Assembly (NCBI RefSeq): GCF_030849505.1
Contig: NZ_JAUJFI010000003.1
Coordinates: forward strand, 1-64,000
Direction of reading: 5' to 3'
DNA: 64,000 nt
From: Azospirillum isscasi
GTDB lineage: Bacteria; Pseudomonadota; Alphaproteobacteria; Azospirillales; Azospirillaceae
How positions within the stretch are numbered: position 1 is the stretch's first letter; the number at the start of each line of letters is the position of its first letter. Position numbers and translations under genes: made by a program. The notes beneath the pieces were generated by a model that saw nothing but the letters and a program-made list of their open reading frames with translations, was not told where the DNA came from and searched no databases. Shown here piece after piece: positions 35,910 through 45,872 of the stretch.

Positions 35910-36665
35910 TCACTCCGTTTCTTCGTTGATGATCGTAAACTTGCCCCGGCCCTGCATCACCTCGGCGAAGGCGCCGGGCGTGTGGATCGAGAACACGAGT
36001 ATGGGAATGCGGCTCTCGCGCGCCAGGGAAATCGCGGAGGCGTCCATCACCTGAAGGTCCTTGGACAGAACCTCCAGGTAACCGAGGCGCTCGTAGCGCT
36101 CCGCGTCCTTCACCTTCTTCGGGTCGGCGGTATAGACACCGTCCACCTGCGTGCCCTTCAGCAGGGCGTCGCAGCCCATTTCCGACGCGCGCAGGGCGGC
36201 GGCGGTGTCGGTGGTGAAGAAGGGGTTGCCGGTGCCGGCGGCGAAGATCACCACCCGGCCCTTCTCCATGTGCCGGATGGCGCGGCGCCGGATGTAGGGC
36301 TCGCACACCGAGGACATGGGAATGGCCGACTGCACGCGGGTGGCGACGCCCATCCGCTCCAGAGCGCTCTGCATCGACAGGGCGTTCATCACGGTGGCGA
36401 GCATCCCGATGTAGTCGGCCGAGGCGCGCTCCATGCCGCTCGCCGCACCCTTCACACCGCGGAAGATGTTGCCCCCGCCGATGACCAGGCTGACCTGGAC
36501 GCCCAGCTCGATCACCGCCTTCACCTCGTTGGCGACGCGGTTGACCACCTCCGGGTCGAGGCCGTAGTCGCGCTGACCCATCAACGCCTCGCCCGATACC
36601 TTCAGAAGGACTCGTTTGAAGCGGATGCCGTCAGCCGGCTCGGTGGTCCCGGTGGTCTGGGCCAT
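35910..36665 (-). CDS. pyrH: Uridylate kinase
   Basis: 251 residues. PyrH phosphorylates UMP to UDP, a hexameric enzyme regulated by GTP and UTP. Features: [64 protein letters not shown] and the C-terminal [20 protein letters not shown]. Length is normal. Downstream of tsf by 54 bases and three bases ahead of frr. Confidence 0.97.
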   Translation of the reverse strand: MAQTTGTTEPADGIRFKRVLLKVSGEALMGQRDYGLDPEVVNRVANEVKAVIELGVQVSLVIGGGNIFRGVKGAASGMERASADYIGMLATVMNALSMQSALERMGVATRVQSAIPMSSVCEPYIRRRAIRHMEKGRVVIFAAGTGNPFFTTDTAAALRASEMGCDALLKGTQVDGVYTADPKKVKDAERYERLGYLEVLSKDLQVMDASAISLARESRIPILVFSIHTPGAFAEVMQGRGKFTIINEETE

Positions 36666-36719
36666 GGGGGGCTTTCTCCCGGTTGGTGTGACGAGTGCGT
36701 GCGGCGGATGGCCGGCCGC

Positions 36720-37649
36720 TTACTTCTGGCCGGCGGCGGCGGCGACTTCGGCGGCGAAATCGTTCTCCGCCTTCTCGATGCCCTCGCCCAGCGCGAAGCG
36801 GACGAAGCCGGTGACCTTGACCGGGGCGCCGATGTCCTTGGCGGCGTTCTCCACCACCTTGCGGACCTTGGTCTCGCCGTCGATCACGTAGGTCTGCTCC
36901 AGCAGCACCACTTCCTCGTAGTACTTGCGGATGCGGCCTTCGAGCATCTTCTCGACGATGTTCTCCGGCTTGCCGGAGGCGCGGGCCTGCTCGGCGAGCA
37001 CGTTGCGCTCACGCTCCAGCGCCGAGGTGTCGACGTCGGCGATGTCCAGCGCGTCCGGACGGGCGGCGGCGATGTGCATCGCGACCTGCTTGCCCAGCTC
37101 GTTCAGCTTGGCGGTGTCGCCGGTCGACTCCAGGGCGACCAGAACGCCGATCTTGCCCAGGCCCGGCGCGATGGCCGAATGGACGTAGGACACGACGACG
37201 CCCGCCGGAACCGACAGCTTGGCCGAGCGGCGGATGTTCATGTTCTCGCCGATGGTGGCGATCAGGTTGGTCAGCTCTTCCTGGACCGTGCGGCCGGCGT
37301 CCGGATAGGCGGTGGCCTTCAGGCCCTCGACGTCCCCCGAGCCGGTCAAGGTCAGTTCGGCGGCCTTCAGGGCGAACGCCTGGAACTTGTCGTTGCGCGC
37401 GACGAAGTCGGTCTCGGCGTTCACCTCGACGACGGCACCCGCCGTGCCGGCGGTGGCGACGGCGACCAGACCCTCGGCGGCGACGCGGCCCGACTTCTTG
37501 GCGGCGGCGGCGAGGCCCTTCTTGCGCAGCCAGTCGACGGCGCCCTCGAGGTCGCCCTGGGTCTCGGCCAGCGCCTTCTTGCAGTCCATCATGCCCGCGC
37601 CGGTCTTCTCGCGCAGTTCCTTGACGAGCGCGGCGGTAATCTCGGCCAT
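36720..37649 (-). CDS. tsf: Elongation factor Ts
   Basis: 309 residues. EF-Ts recharges EF-Tu by nucleotide exchange. N-terminal UBA-like domain [21 protein letters not shown], the core [13 protein letters not shown] (interface with EF-Tu) and the C-terminal coiled region. It is preceded by an intrinsic terminator (37710-37750) between rpsB and tsf, so its expression depends on readthrough or on a promoter in the ~60 bases before it. Confidence 0.97.
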   Translation of the reverse strand: MAEITAALVKELREKTGAGMMDCKKALAETQGDLEGAVDWLRKKGLAAAAKKSGRVAAEGLVAVATAGTAGAVVEVNAETDFVARNDKFQAFALKAAELTLTGSGDVEGLKATAYPDAGRTVQEELTNLIATIGENMNIRRSAKLSVPAGVVVSYVHSAIAPGLGKIGVLVALESTGDTAKLNELGKQVAMHIAAARPDALDIADVDTSALERERNVLAEQARASGKPENIVEKMLEGRIRKYYEEVVLLEQTYVIDGETKVRKVVENAAKDIGAPVKVTGFVRFALGEGIEKAENDFAAEVAAAAGQK

Positions 37650-37709
37650 GGTATCGCCCTCTTCCTTCCGAACGGATCCAAGCGGATCGGGTTGATCCTA
37701 ACAACTCAT

Positions 37710-37750
37710 AAAAAAGGCAGCCGGGCCATAGGTCATAAGGCCCGGCTGCC
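37710..37750 (-). terminator. Intrinsic terminator/attenuator between rpsB and tsf
   Basis: A perfect 12-bp stem, GGCAGCCGGGCC (37716-37727) with GGCCCGGCTGCC (37739-37750), followed on the minus strand by six U residues (37715-37710). It is 14 bases after the rpsB stop, a textbook rho-independent terminator that would reduce tsf relative to rpsB. Confidence 0.92.
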
Positions 37751-37764
37751 CCGTATCACCGGGA

Positions 37765-38550
37765 TCAGGCCTGGGCCTGTGCGGCCTCGGCCCCTTCCTC
37801 TTCCGGCAGCTGCTCGGCCGGAGCCTCCTCGGAGGAGCCGACGTCGATGCCGGCGGCGCTCATCTCAGCCTGCAGACCGTCGAGCACGGCGCCGTTCACC
37901 AGCTCGCAGTACAGGTCGATGGCGCGCAGCGCGTCGTCGTTGCCCGGGATCGGGAAGGCCACGCCGTCCGGATCGGAGTTGCTGTCGATCACCGCGATGA
38001 CCGGGATGCCCAGCTTGTTGGCTTCCTTGACGGCGATCGACTCCTTGTTGGTGTCGATGATGAAGAGGACGTCCGGCAGGCCGCCCATCTCCTTGATGCC
38101 GCCCAGCGCGCGCTCCAGCTTGTCGCGCTCGCGGGTCAGCTCCAGGATTTCGCGCTTGGTCAGGCCCGAGGTGTCGCCCGACAGACGCTCTTCCATCTCG
38201 CGCAGGCGCTTGATCGACTGGGAGATGGTCTTCCAGTTGGTCAGCATGCCGCCGAGCCAGCGGTGGTTGACGTAGTACTGGCCGCACTTCGACGCGGCCT
38301 CGGCCACCTTCTCCTGGGCCTGGCGCTTGGTGCCGACGAACAGGACGCGGCCGCCGCCGGCGACGACGTCACGGACGGCCTGCAGGGCGCGGTGCAGCGC
38401 CGGGACGGTCTGCTCCAGGTCGATGATGTGCACGCCGTTGCGCACGCCGAAGATGTACGGACCCATCTTCGGGTTCCAGCGGCGGGTGTGGTGGCCGAAG
38501 TGGACGCCGGCTTCGAGGAGCTGGCGCATGGTGAAGGTCGGAATAGCCAT
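37765..38550 (-). CDS. rpsB: 30S ribosomal protein S2
   Basis: 261 residues from ATG 38550, with AAAAGGA upstream. S2 motifs: [24 protein letters not shown] at the N-terminus, [30 protein letters not shown] and [17 protein letters not shown], then [31 protein letters not shown] (across ~195-226). The C-terminal ~35 residues form an acidic, Ala/Glu-rich tail ([19 protein letters not shown]), common in alphaproteobacteria. The frame is open far upstream but without S2 homology. A long non-coding leader region precedes it. Confidence 0.97.
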   Translation of the reverse strand: MAIPTFTMRQLLEAGVHFGHHTRRWNPKMGPYIFGVRNGVHIIDLEQTVPALHRALQAVRDVVAGGGRVLFVGTKRQAQEKVAEAASKCGQYYVNHRWLGGMLTNWKTISQSIKRLREMEERLSGDTSGLTKREILELTRERDKLERALGGIKEMGGLPDVLFIIDTNKESIAVKEANKLGIPVIAVIDSNSDPDGVAFPIPGNDDALRAIDLYCELVNGAVLDGLQAEMSAAGIDVGSSEEAPAEQLPEEEGAEAAQAQA

Positions 38551-38756
38551 TTGGAAAAGTCCTTTTCCGGTTGCTCCGCCGCGGGCACTGTCCGTTTGAC
38601 AGGACACCGGATCGGGCCATCGGGGTAAAGCCGAGGGACCGCCAGCCCGCGTGAGGTTTTGACGACGGCGCTTACATAGCCCGCCGGAACCGCTTTGGCA
38701 ACACCGCTTTGGCGATTGGGTCGGGCGGAAACCGGCGACCGCCCGCGCAACGGCTA

Positions 38757-38925
38757 AAGCGGATTGGGATCCGCTTTGGACCGCGATGGCGGTACCGGTC
38801 GCCCATGCGACCGAAGCCTGCCTTTCGCGGGAACACAGTTCCCGCTGGCGGCAGGCGGATGCCCGCGGCATCCGCTGAGAGCTGGCGAATGAAGCGATAT
38901 GAGTCCAAAGCGAACGGACGTTCGC
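38757..38925. repeat. Multi-hairpin structured element between dnaE and rpsB
   Basis: A series of perfect short palindromes: AAAGCGGAT with ATCCGCTTT (38757-38779), GCGGGAAC with (G)TTCCCGC (~38827-38844), GCGGATGCC with GGCATCCGC (38855-38875) and GCGAAC with GTTCGC (38910-38925). A 10-bp long-range pair joins CGCTTTGGAC (38772-38781) and GTCCAAAGCG (38903-38912), closing a ~130-nt multibranch domain. Short frames cross it on both strands without protein-like character. It may be a dispersed palindromic repeat, a mobile MITE-like relic, or a structured RNA in the rpsB leader. Confidence 0.6.
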
Positions 38926-39296
38926 ATTAGCCGCGATCCTGAGCGCTGTGCCAGATCCAAAGAATTGAACGGTTTCATCATCGTCAATTTCACAGACGAT
39001 GACACAAGGGCGGATAACGACCAGTTCGCGCGCGCCGTCAACCGCCAGATGACCGTCACGGATCGCACGCCTCAGGCGGCTCCCCGTCGAAACGACCATC
39101 GGCCACCCGCAACAGCCATACCCGCATTCGCTCATGCGGCACGCCATGACGATCCGCGCGGGACTCCGTCACGGGGGCCGGCGAGGCGTCGGCTTCGGCG
39201 GTCTCTTCGGCGGTCTCGTCGGCGGTCTGTCGTGCGAGGTTCGGCATGGACCGGATATGACAGTCCCCGGCGACCATTTCCCGCCGTCCCGGCAGG
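38926..39296. other. Non-coding interval between structured element and dnaE
   Basis: No gene is supported here. 38930-39060 is less GC-rich than the surroundings and probably holds the rpsB promoter on the minus strand, but no convincing -35/-10 pair was found. A 63-codon minus-strand frame from ATG 39247 with Glu/Thr/Ala repeats is present but has no ribosome binding site or recognisable family. A GGCGGTCTC-like unit repeats three times near 39195-39230. Confidence 0.4.
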
Positions 39297-42200
39297 CTAC
39301 AGCTCCACCACCTCCACCACGCCCGGCACGGCCTTCAGCGCGGCGCGGCTTTGGTTGGTGATGTTGAAGGAACCGGGGAGCTGGATCTCCACTTCCTTCA
39401 GCGGATCGATCTCGACCAGCAGGTGGATCTTGCCCTTCCCTCGCGCCAGCCGCTCCAGCATGCCGCGGATGCTCTCCACCGGCGCGTCGTCGCGCACCAC
39501 CACCTTCAGCCCGTCCGAGACCTGCGCTACGGCGTCCTCCAGCGGCTTCACCTCCTGGCAGGTCAGGCGGATGTCCTCGCCGTTCATCTGGACGTCCACC
39601 GTCATCAGCACGGGGCGCCCGGCCTCCAGAAGGTCGCGGTTGGTCGCCAGCACCTCGGAGAAGACGGTCACCTCGTAGCCGCCGCTGCTGTCGGACAGTT
39701 CCACGAAGGCGAAGCGGTTGCCCGACTTCGCGGTCTTCTCCTTCCGGCTGACCACGATGCCGGCCACGCTGCGCCGGGTCGAGCCGCCGCCGGTCACCGC
39801 CGCGGCCAGATCGGCGGACCGCACCACCCTCATGCGCCCCAGCGGGCCGGCGAAGGCGTCCAGCGGGTGGGCGGACAGGTAGAAGCCGATGGCGCCGAAC
39901 TCGTGCTTCAGCTTCTCCAGCGGCTCCCACTCCTTCACCTTGGGCAGGTCCGGCTCCTTCAGACCGCCGCCCGCGCCGCCGAACAGGTTGCCGATGCCGC
40001 TGTCGCGCTCCGCCGCCTCGGCCTGGGCGTAGCGGATCAGCGTCTCCAGCGCCGCGTGCACCTGGGCCCGGTTCGGGTTGATGCCGTCGAAGGCCCCGGC
40101 GCAGGCCAGATTTTCGAGCTGGCGCTTGTTGATGGTCTTCAGGTCGAGGCGGCGCGCGAAGTCGAACAGGCTCTTGTACGGCCCGTTCTTCCGGCGCTCC
40201 TCCACCACCGCCTTCATGGCGGGCAGACCCACCCCCTTCACGGCGGCCAGCGCGTAGCGCACCGCCTTGCCGCCATCGGGCAGCGCCTCCACCCCGAAGA
40301 TGGAGTCGGATTTGTTGATGTCCGGGGTCAGCAGCCTGATCTTCAGGCGCGCCAGCTCCTGCCGGAAGACGTTCAGCTTGTCGGTGTTGCCGAGGTCGAG
40401 CGTCATCGACGCCGCCATGAACTCCACCGGGTGGTTCGCCTTCAGATAGGCGGTGTGGTAGGCGACCAGCGCATAAGCGGCGGCGTGGCTCTTGTTGAAG
40501 CCGTAGCCGGCGAACTTGGCCACCTGATCGAAGATCATGCTGGCCTGATCGGGGTCCACGCCCTTGTCCTTGGCGCCGGCGACGAACTTGTCGCGCTCCT
40601 TGTCCATCTCCTCCTTGATCTTCTTGCCCATGGCGCGGCGCAGAAGATCGGCGCCGCCCAGCGAATAGCCGGACAGCACCTGGGCGATCTGCATGACCTG
40701 CTCCTGGTAGATCATGATCCCGAAGGTCTCCTTCAGGATCGGCTCCAGGGCCGGGTTCATGTAGTCGGGCAGCTCCTCCCCGTTCTTGACCTTGATGTAT
40801 TTGGGGATGTTGTCCATCGGGCCGGGGCGGTAGAGCGACACCAGCGCGATGATGTCCTCCAGCCGGTTCGGCTTCAGGCGGCGCAGCACGTCGCGCATGC
40901 CCGAACTTTCGAGCTGGAACACCCCGGTCGATTCCGCGCGCCCCAGGATCTCGTAGCTTCGGGGGTCGTCCAGCGTGACCGTGGTCAGGTCCGGCTTGTC
41001 CTCGATCAGGTCCACCGCCGTCTTCAGCACGGTCAGCGTCTTCAGGCCGAGGAAGTCGAACTTCACCAGACCGGCCTGCTCCACGAACTTCATGTTGAAC
41101 TGGGTGACCGGCATGTCGGAGCGCGGATCGCGGTACAGCGGCACCAGATCGTGCAGCGGGCGGTCGCCGATCACCACGCCCGCCGCGTGGGTCGAGGCGT
41201 GGCGGTACAGCCCCTCCAGCTTCAGCGCGATGTTGACGAGGCGCGCCACCGTCTCGTCCCCGTCGCGGGCCTGGCGCAGCATCTCCTCGCTGTCCAGCGC
41301 CTGCTGGAGAGTCACCGGGTTGGCCGGGTTGTTCGGCACCAGCTTGCAGATCTTGTCCACCTGCCCGTAGGGCATCTGGAGCACGCGCCCGACGTCGCGC
41401 AGCACGGCGCGCGCCTGGAGCTTACCGAAGGTGATGATCTGGGCGACGCGGTCGTAGCCGTACTTGTCCTGGACGTAGCGGATCACCTCCTCGCGGCGGT
41501 CCTGGCAGAAGTCCACGTCGAAGTCGGGCATGGACACGCGTTCGGGATTCAGGAAGCGCTCGAACAGCAGGCCGAAGCGCAGCGGGTCCAGGTCGGTGAT
41601 GGTCAGCGCCCAGGCGACGACGGAGCCGGCACCCGAACCGCGGCCCGGCCCCACCGGGATGTCGTGCGACTTGGCCCACTTGATGAAGTCCGACACGATC
41701 AGGAAGTAGCCGGGGAACTTCATCGAGACGATGACGTCCAGCTCGAACTCCAGCCGCTCGAAATAGGTCTTGCGGGTCTCCGCGCGCTGCTCCGGCGTCA
41801 TGTCCGGGGTGTAGACGACGCTGTTCAGCCGCATTTCCAGACCCTCGCGGGACTGGGCGCGCAGTTCCTCCCCCTCGTCGCGGTCGCCCTCGCAGGGGAA
41901 GGGCGGCAGGATGGGCTTGATCGGCTTCAGCAGGAAGGAGCAGCGCCGGGCGATGGCGACCGTGTTGTCCACCGCCTCCGGCAGATCCTTGAACAGCTCC
42001 CGCATCTCCTCCGCCGACTTGAAGCGGTGGTCGGGGGTCAGGCGGCGGCGCTCGGTCTGGCCGATGTAGGCGCCCTCGGCGATGCAGAGCAGCGCGTCGT
42101 GCGCCTCGTACATGTCCTCGGTCGCGAAATAGCAGTCGTTGGTGGCGACCAGCGGCAGGTCGTGGGCGTAGGCGAGATCGATCAGCGCCGGTTCGACGGC

Positions 42201-42779
42201 GTCCTCGGCCACCGCGAAATGGTCGCTATGGCGTTGAAGCTCGATGTAGAGCCGCCCGGGGAACAGCCGCTTCAGCCGCTCCAGGACCTCCAGCGCCAAA
42301 TCCTTCTGCCCCTCGCCCAGCAGCCGCCCGACCGAACCGGCGGGGCCGCCGGTCAGCGCGATCAGCCCGGCGGAATGGCCCTCCAGCGCGTCCAGCGGGA
42401 TCTGCGGCCCGGCCATGGGGTCCGAGTCCAGGAAGGCCCTGGAGACCAGCTTCATCAGGTTCCGGTAGCCCTCGTCGGTCTGGCAGAGCAGGACGAGCTG
42501 GTCGGGGACGGCCGCCGCCTTGCCCGGCAGGCCCGGCTTGGCGTTGGCGGGGCCGACTCGGGTGATGCCCAGAACCGTGCCGATGATCGGCTGGACGCCC
42601 GAATCGGCGGCGGCCAGCGCGAACTCCAGCGCGCCGAACAGGTTGCCGGTGTCGGTCACGGCGACCGCCGGCATGCCCTTCTTCTGGCAGAGCTTGACCA
42701 GCTCCTTCACCTTGATGGCGCCCTCGGAGAGGGAGTAGGCGGAGTGGACGCGCAGGTGGATGAAGTCGGCGTGGGGCAT
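39297..42779 (-). CDS. dnaE: DNA polymerase III alpha subunit
   Basis: About 1160 residues, the replicative polymerase. It begins with a PHP domain (FIHLRVHSAYSLSEGAIKV), continues to the polymerase palm with GRGSGAGSVVAWALTITDLDP and MPDFDVDFCQDRREEVI, whose aspartates are the catalytic pair, then helix-hairpin-helix motifs (GYGFNKSHAAAYALVAY) and an OB-fold near the C-terminus. It is the DnaE1 type. ATG 42779 was chosen because PHADFIHLRVHS matches the family start; GTG 42794 would add five residues. Neither start has a strong Shine-Dalgarno. Confidence 0.97.
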   Translation of the reverse strand: MPHADFIHLRVHSAYSLSEGAIKVKELVKLCQKKGMPAVAVTDTGNLFGALEFALAAADSGVQPIIGTVLGITRVGPANAKPGLPGKAAAVPDQLVLLCQTDEGYRNLMKLVSRAFLDSDPMAGPQIPLDALEGHSAGLIALTGGPAGSVGRLLGEGQKDLALEVLERLKRLFPGRLYIELQRHSDHFAVAEDAVEPALIDLAYAHDLPLVATNDCYFATEDMYEAHDALLCIAEGAYIGQTERRRLTPDHRFKSAEEMRELFKDLPEAVDNTVAIARRCSFLLKPIKPILPPFPCEGDRDEGEELRAQSREGLEMRLNSVVYTPDMTPEQRAETRKTYFERLEFELDVIVSMKFPGYFLIVSDFIKWAKSHDIPVGPGRGSGAGSVVAWALTITDLDPLRFGLLFERFLNPERVSMPDFDVDFCQDRREEVIRYVQDKYGYDRVAQIITFGKLQARAVLRDVGRVLQMPYGQVDKICKLVPNNPANPVTLQQALDSEEMLRQARDGDETVARLVNIALKLEGLYRHASTHAAGVVIGDRPLHDLVPLYRDPRSDMPVTQFNMKFVEQAGLVKFDFLGLKTLTVLKTAVDLIEDKPDLTTVTLDDPRSYEILGRAESTGVFQLESSGMRDVLRRLKPNRLEDIIALVSLYRPGPMDNIPKYIKVKNGEELPDYMNPALEPILKETFGIMIYQEQVMQIAQVLSGYSLGGADLLRRAMGKKIKEEMDKERDKFVAGAKDKGVDPDQASMIFDQVAKFAGYGFNKSHAAAYALVAYHTAYLKANHPVEFMAASMTLDLGNTDKLNVFRQELARLKIRLLTPDINKSDSIFGVEALPDGGKAVRYALAAVKGVGLPAMKAVVEERRKNGPYKSLFDFARRLDLKTINKRQLENLACAGAFDGINPNRAQVHAALETLIRYAQAEAAERDSGIGNLFGGAGGGLKEPDLPKVKEWEPLEKLKHEFGAIGFYLSAHPLDAFAGPLGRMRVVRSADLAAAVTGGGSTRRSVAGIVVSRKEKTAKSGNRFAFVELSDSSGGYEVTVFSEVLATNRDLLEAGRPVLMTVDVQMNGEDIRLTCQEVKPLEDAVAQVSDGLKVVVRDDAPVESIRGMLERLARGKGKIHLLVEIDPLKEVEIQLPGSFNITNQSRAALKAVPGVVEVVEL

Positions 42780-43057
42780 GGCGGGGACGGTCACCGGTTC
42801 CGGCTGAAGCGAAGATGGCGTCCCTAGTGGTCGCGCATCCGGCCAGCGGATTGCAAGCGACCAAGCGCAGACCCGGCCATGCCCCCGAGGAGCAGGGGTG
42901 CTGCCGCCTTCGCCCCCCTTCCCCTCGGGGGGTATGCCGCGCCATCACCGGACGTGATCGGAAAGATCAGAACAAATCGTTATTCACGATGGCCTGCTTG
43001 CCCTAGGCTGTGAACCGGCAGGCGCTCGGGAACGGCGTCGATGCGAAAGGACAGGCC

Positions 43058-43531
43058 ATGGCAAAGAACACGATCTGCCTCTGGTTCGACCGGGACGCGG
43101 AGGATGCCGCCCGCTTCTACGCCGCGACCTTTCCCGACAGCGCGGTGACCGCCATCCACCACGCGCCCGGCGATTATCCGTCCGGCAAGGCGGGCGACGT
43201 GCTGACGGTGGAGTTCACCGTGGCCGGGGTCGCCTGCCTCGGCCTCAACGGCGGCCCCGCCTTCAAGCACGACGAGGCGTTCTCGTTCCAGATCGCCACC
43301 GACGATCAGGAGGAGACCGACCGCTACTGGAACGCCATCGTCGGCAACGGCGGCCAGGAGAGCGCCTGCGGCTGGTGCAAGGACCGCTGGGGCGTCTCCT
43401 GGCAGATCACGCCGCGCGTGCTGACCGACGCGCTGGCCGCGGGCGGCGGCGAAGCGAAACGGGCGTTCGAGGCGATGATGGGCATGACGAAGATCGATGT
43501 CGCCGCGATCGAGGCGGCAAGGCACGGCTGA
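43058..43531 (+). CDS. VOC family protein (PhnB/3-demethylubiquinone-methyltransferase-like)
   Basis: 157 residues from ATG 43058 with GAAAGG seven bases upstream. It begins ICLWFDRDAEDAARFYAATFPDSAVT and includes TVEFTVAGVACLGLNGGPAFKHDEAFSFQI and CGWCKDRWGVSWQITP, the pattern of the PhnB-like VOC subgroup. These are small dimeric proteins related to glyoxalase and extradiol dioxygenase folds; most have no established reaction. It is divergent from dnaE and 80 bases upstream of the nitronate monooxygenase gene. Confidence 0.9.
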   Translation: MAKNTICLWFDRDAEDAARFYAATFPDSAVTAIHHAPGDYPSGKAGDVLTVEFTVAGVACLGLNGGPAFKHDEAFSFQIATDDQEETDRYWNAIVGNGGQESACGWCKDRWGVSWQITPRVLTDALAAGGGEAKRAFEAMMGMTKIDVAAIEAARHG

Positions 43532-43611
43532 CGGTTTTCGGCGGACGCCGCCGTCTGCACGCGCGTGTTTACGTTCCCCTTCCGGCCCCACCAACAGCGG
43601 AGGACGGCGCG

Positions 43612-44706
43612 ATGCCGCTCCACACCACACTGACCCGACGCCTGGGCCTGTCCCTTCCCATCGTCCAGGCCCCGATGGCCGGGGGCGCCGACACGGCGGA
43701 CCTCGTGGCCGCGGTGGGCGAGGCCGGCGGCATCGGCTTCATCGGGGCGGCCTATCTGACCCCGGACCAGATCGCGGAGCGGGCAAAGGCCATCCGCGCC
43801 CGGACCGCCCGCCCCTTCGGGATCAATCTGTTCGCTCCCCTGCCGGCACCCGCCACGCCGGAGGCCGGCGACATGGCGGCGGCGGTCGCCCGCATCGCGC
43901 GCTATCACGCCGACCTCGGCCTGCCCGCCCCCGGCACGCCGGCCCTGGGGGGCGACGGCTTCGCCGCCCAACTGGCCGCGGCGCTGGACAGCGGGGCGGC
44001 GGCCTTCAGCTTCACCTTCGGCATCCCGCCCGCCAACGCCCTGGCCGCCATCAGGGCGCGGGGGATGCTCCTGATGGGAACGGCGACCGGCGTGGACGAG
44101 GCGGTGGCGCTGGAACGGGCGGGCATGGACGCCGTGATCGCCCAGGGGGCCGAGGCCGGCGGCCACCGCGGCAGTTTCGCCGCTGGTCAGGAAGAGGTGG
44201 ATTTCGCCGCCGGTCTCGTCGGCACCATGGCGCTCGTCCCGCAGGTGGTGGACGCGGTGGGCCTTCCGGTGCTGGCCTCCGGCGGCATCATGGACGGGCG
44301 CGGCATCGCGGCGGCCCTGGCGCTCGGCGCCGCCGGGGTGCAGATGGGCACCGCCTTCCTGACCTGCGCGGAAGCCGGAATCCCCGAGGTGCACAAGCAG
44401 GCGATCCTCGACGCCCGCGAGACGCAGACGCGCGTGACCCGCGCCTTCTCGGGCCGTCCGGCGCGCGGCATCGTCAACCGGGTCATCGAGGACATCCCGG
44501 ACGGCGCCGCCCTGCCCTTCCCCCTTCAGAACACGCTGACCCGCCCGATGCGCACCGCCGCCGCCCAGCAGGGACGGGCCGAGTTCCTGTCGCTCTGGGC
44601 CGGACAGGGCGTCCGGCTGGCGCGGCGGCAGACCGCGGCGGCGCTGATGGGGCGGCTGGCGGACGAAACGGATGCCGCGGTTCGGCGCCTCAGCGGCGGC
44701 GCCTGA
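43612..44706 (+). CDS. Nitronate monooxygenase family flavoprotein
   Basis: 364 residues from ATG 43612, with GGAGG nearby. FMN-dependent TIM barrel of the NMO/2-nitropropane dioxygenase family: LPIVQAPMAGGADTADLVAAV at the N-terminus, GGIGFIGAAYLTPDQI, IAQGAEAGGHRGSF (conserved His-Arg-Gly), LASGGIMDGRGIAAALALGAAGVQMGTAFL (phosphate-binding, ~220-250). It likely oxidises alkyl nitronates such as propionate-3-nitronate to less toxic products. Convergent with the diguanylate cyclase gene. Confidence 0.92.
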   Translation: MPLHTTLTRRLGLSLPIVQAPMAGGADTADLVAAVGEAGGIGFIGAAYLTPDQIAERAKAIRARTARPFGINLFAPLPAPATPEAGDMAAAVARIARYHADLGLPAPGTPALGGDGFAAQLAAALDSGAAAFSFTFGIPPANALAAIRARGMLLMGTATGVDEAVALERAGMDAVIAQGAEAGGHRGSFAAGQEEVDFAAGLVGTMALVPQVVDAVGLPVLASGGIMDGRGIAAALALGAAGVQMGTAFLTCAEAGIPEVHKQAILDARETQTRVTRAFSGRPARGIVNRVIEDIPDGAALPFPLQNTLTRPMRTAAAQQGRAEFLSLWAGQGVRLARRQTAAALMGRLADETDAAVRRLSGGA

Positions 44707-44715
44707 CGGTTGCGG

Positions 44716-45753
44716 TCAACCCGCCGCCGTCTCCTCCGTGCAGACGCGGTTCCGCCCGCCGCGCTTGGCGGTGTAGAGCGCCTCGTCCGCACGGTGCATG
44801 AGGGCCAGCAGATCCTCGCCGGGCCGGTACTCCGCCACCCCGGCCGACAGGGTGACCGAGCCGTAATTGGCGTTGCGCGTCCGGTTGATGATCTGCCGCG
44901 ACCCCACGGAGGCGCGGAGCTGCTCCGCCAGCGTCACCGCGTTCGCGAGGCCGGTGTGGGGCAGGACGACGCTGAACTCCTCCCCGCCGTAGCGGGCGAC
45001 GGTGTCGCGGCCCTTCACCCCTTCGGTCAGCACCTTGGCGACCAGCTTCAGCACATGGTCGCCGACCAGATGGCCGTGGGTGTCGTTGAAGCGCTTGAAA
45101 TGGTCGATGTCCACCATCAGCAGGGTCATCGGCAGGCCGGTCTGCTGCGCGACCTCCGCGGCGGAGGCCAGCGCCAGATCGAAGCCGCGGCGGTTGGCGA
45201 TGCCGGTCAACCCGTCGGTCATCGCCTCCCGCCGGGCGGAATCCAGAACGACGCGCAGTTCCGCCAACTGCTGGCTCGATTCCAGAAGCTGGCTTTGCAG
45301 GCGGGTCTGGCGGTCCACGATGGCCGTCGTCTCCGCGGCGATGGCCGCCACCATGGCGCGCAACTCGGCCAGCGTCATCGGCTGGTCCAGCTCCCCCCGG
45401 AAGCCGGCCAGCGCCTGCCCGTAGCGGTCGGTCTCCGACCCCACGCTGCCCAACTGGTCCAGGATGCGGCCAAGCGCGACGCGCGCCCGCTCCGACGTTT
45501 CGCGGACGGCCTGGGCCTCGGCGTCCAGCGTGAAGAAGCGCTTGTACAACTCGTCGCAATGGCTTTGCGACAGCGCAGCGCCGTCGCGTTGAGCCAGTTC
45601 GATGGCGCGCGTCAGGTCGGGGTTCTGTCCGCCGAAATAGGCGTACCAGAGGGTGAAATTCTCCGGATTCGGCAACAGGGCGTTGGCGATGATCCGATCC
45701 ATGGCACGGTCCGCGAGAGCCCGTGCCGTCTCGAAATCCTCATCACCCGCCAT
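44716..45753 (-). CDS. Diguanylate cyclase (GGDEF)
   Basis: 345 residues, soluble. An N-terminal ~170-residue helical region of unknown fold, ending in a coiled stretch, is followed by a GGDEF domain: MTDGLTGIANRRGFD (~178-192), VDIDHFKRFNDTHGH and the active site GGEEF at 256-260. It makes c-di-GMP from two GTP. The usual inhibitory I-site RxxD just before GGEEF reads KGRD, so product inhibition may be weakened. A c-di-GMP receptor candidate, the PilZ fusion at 55836-57317, lies 10 kb away. Confidence 0.92.
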   Translation of the reverse strand: MAGDEDFETARALADRAMDRIIANALLPNPENFTLWYAYFGGQNPDLTRAIELAQRDGAALSQSHCDELYKRFFTLDAEAQAVRETSERARVALGRILDQLGSVGSETDRYGQALAGFRGELDQPMTLAELRAMVAAIAAETTAIVDRQTRLQSQLLESSQQLAELRVVLDSARREAMTDGLTGIANRRGFDLALASAAEVAQQTGLPMTLLMVDIDHFKRFNDTHGHLVGDHVLKLVAKVLTEGVKGRDTVARYGGEEFSVVLPHTGLANAVTLAEQLRASVGSRQIINRTRNANYGSVTLSAGVAEYRPGEDLLALMHRADEALYTAKRGGRNRVCTEETAAG

Positions 45754-45872
45754 AGCCGTTGCCTTTCCACTGCGCCGTAGAAAAAGGCTACCGCAGCGGG
45801 AAAGAGGCGGGCAAGCAACTTTCGAATAGGGTTATCATAATACAGCAGGACGCAAATTTACTTGCGGTTCTG

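Noticed and set aside
38709-38930. Short proteins on either strand across the palindromic element near rpsB
   Set aside because: Both frames merely read through self-complementary DNA; neither has a start signal or protein-like composition.
39056-39247. A 63-codon minus-strand frame between dnaE and rpsB
   Set aside because: No ribosome binding site, low-complexity Glu/Thr/Ala repeats, no recognisable family.
39351-42827. A 1158-codon plus-strand open frame opposite dnaE
   Set aside because: Antisense shadow of dnaE; composition (HQ, VGQ, LHD runs) is not protein-like and dnaE is certain.
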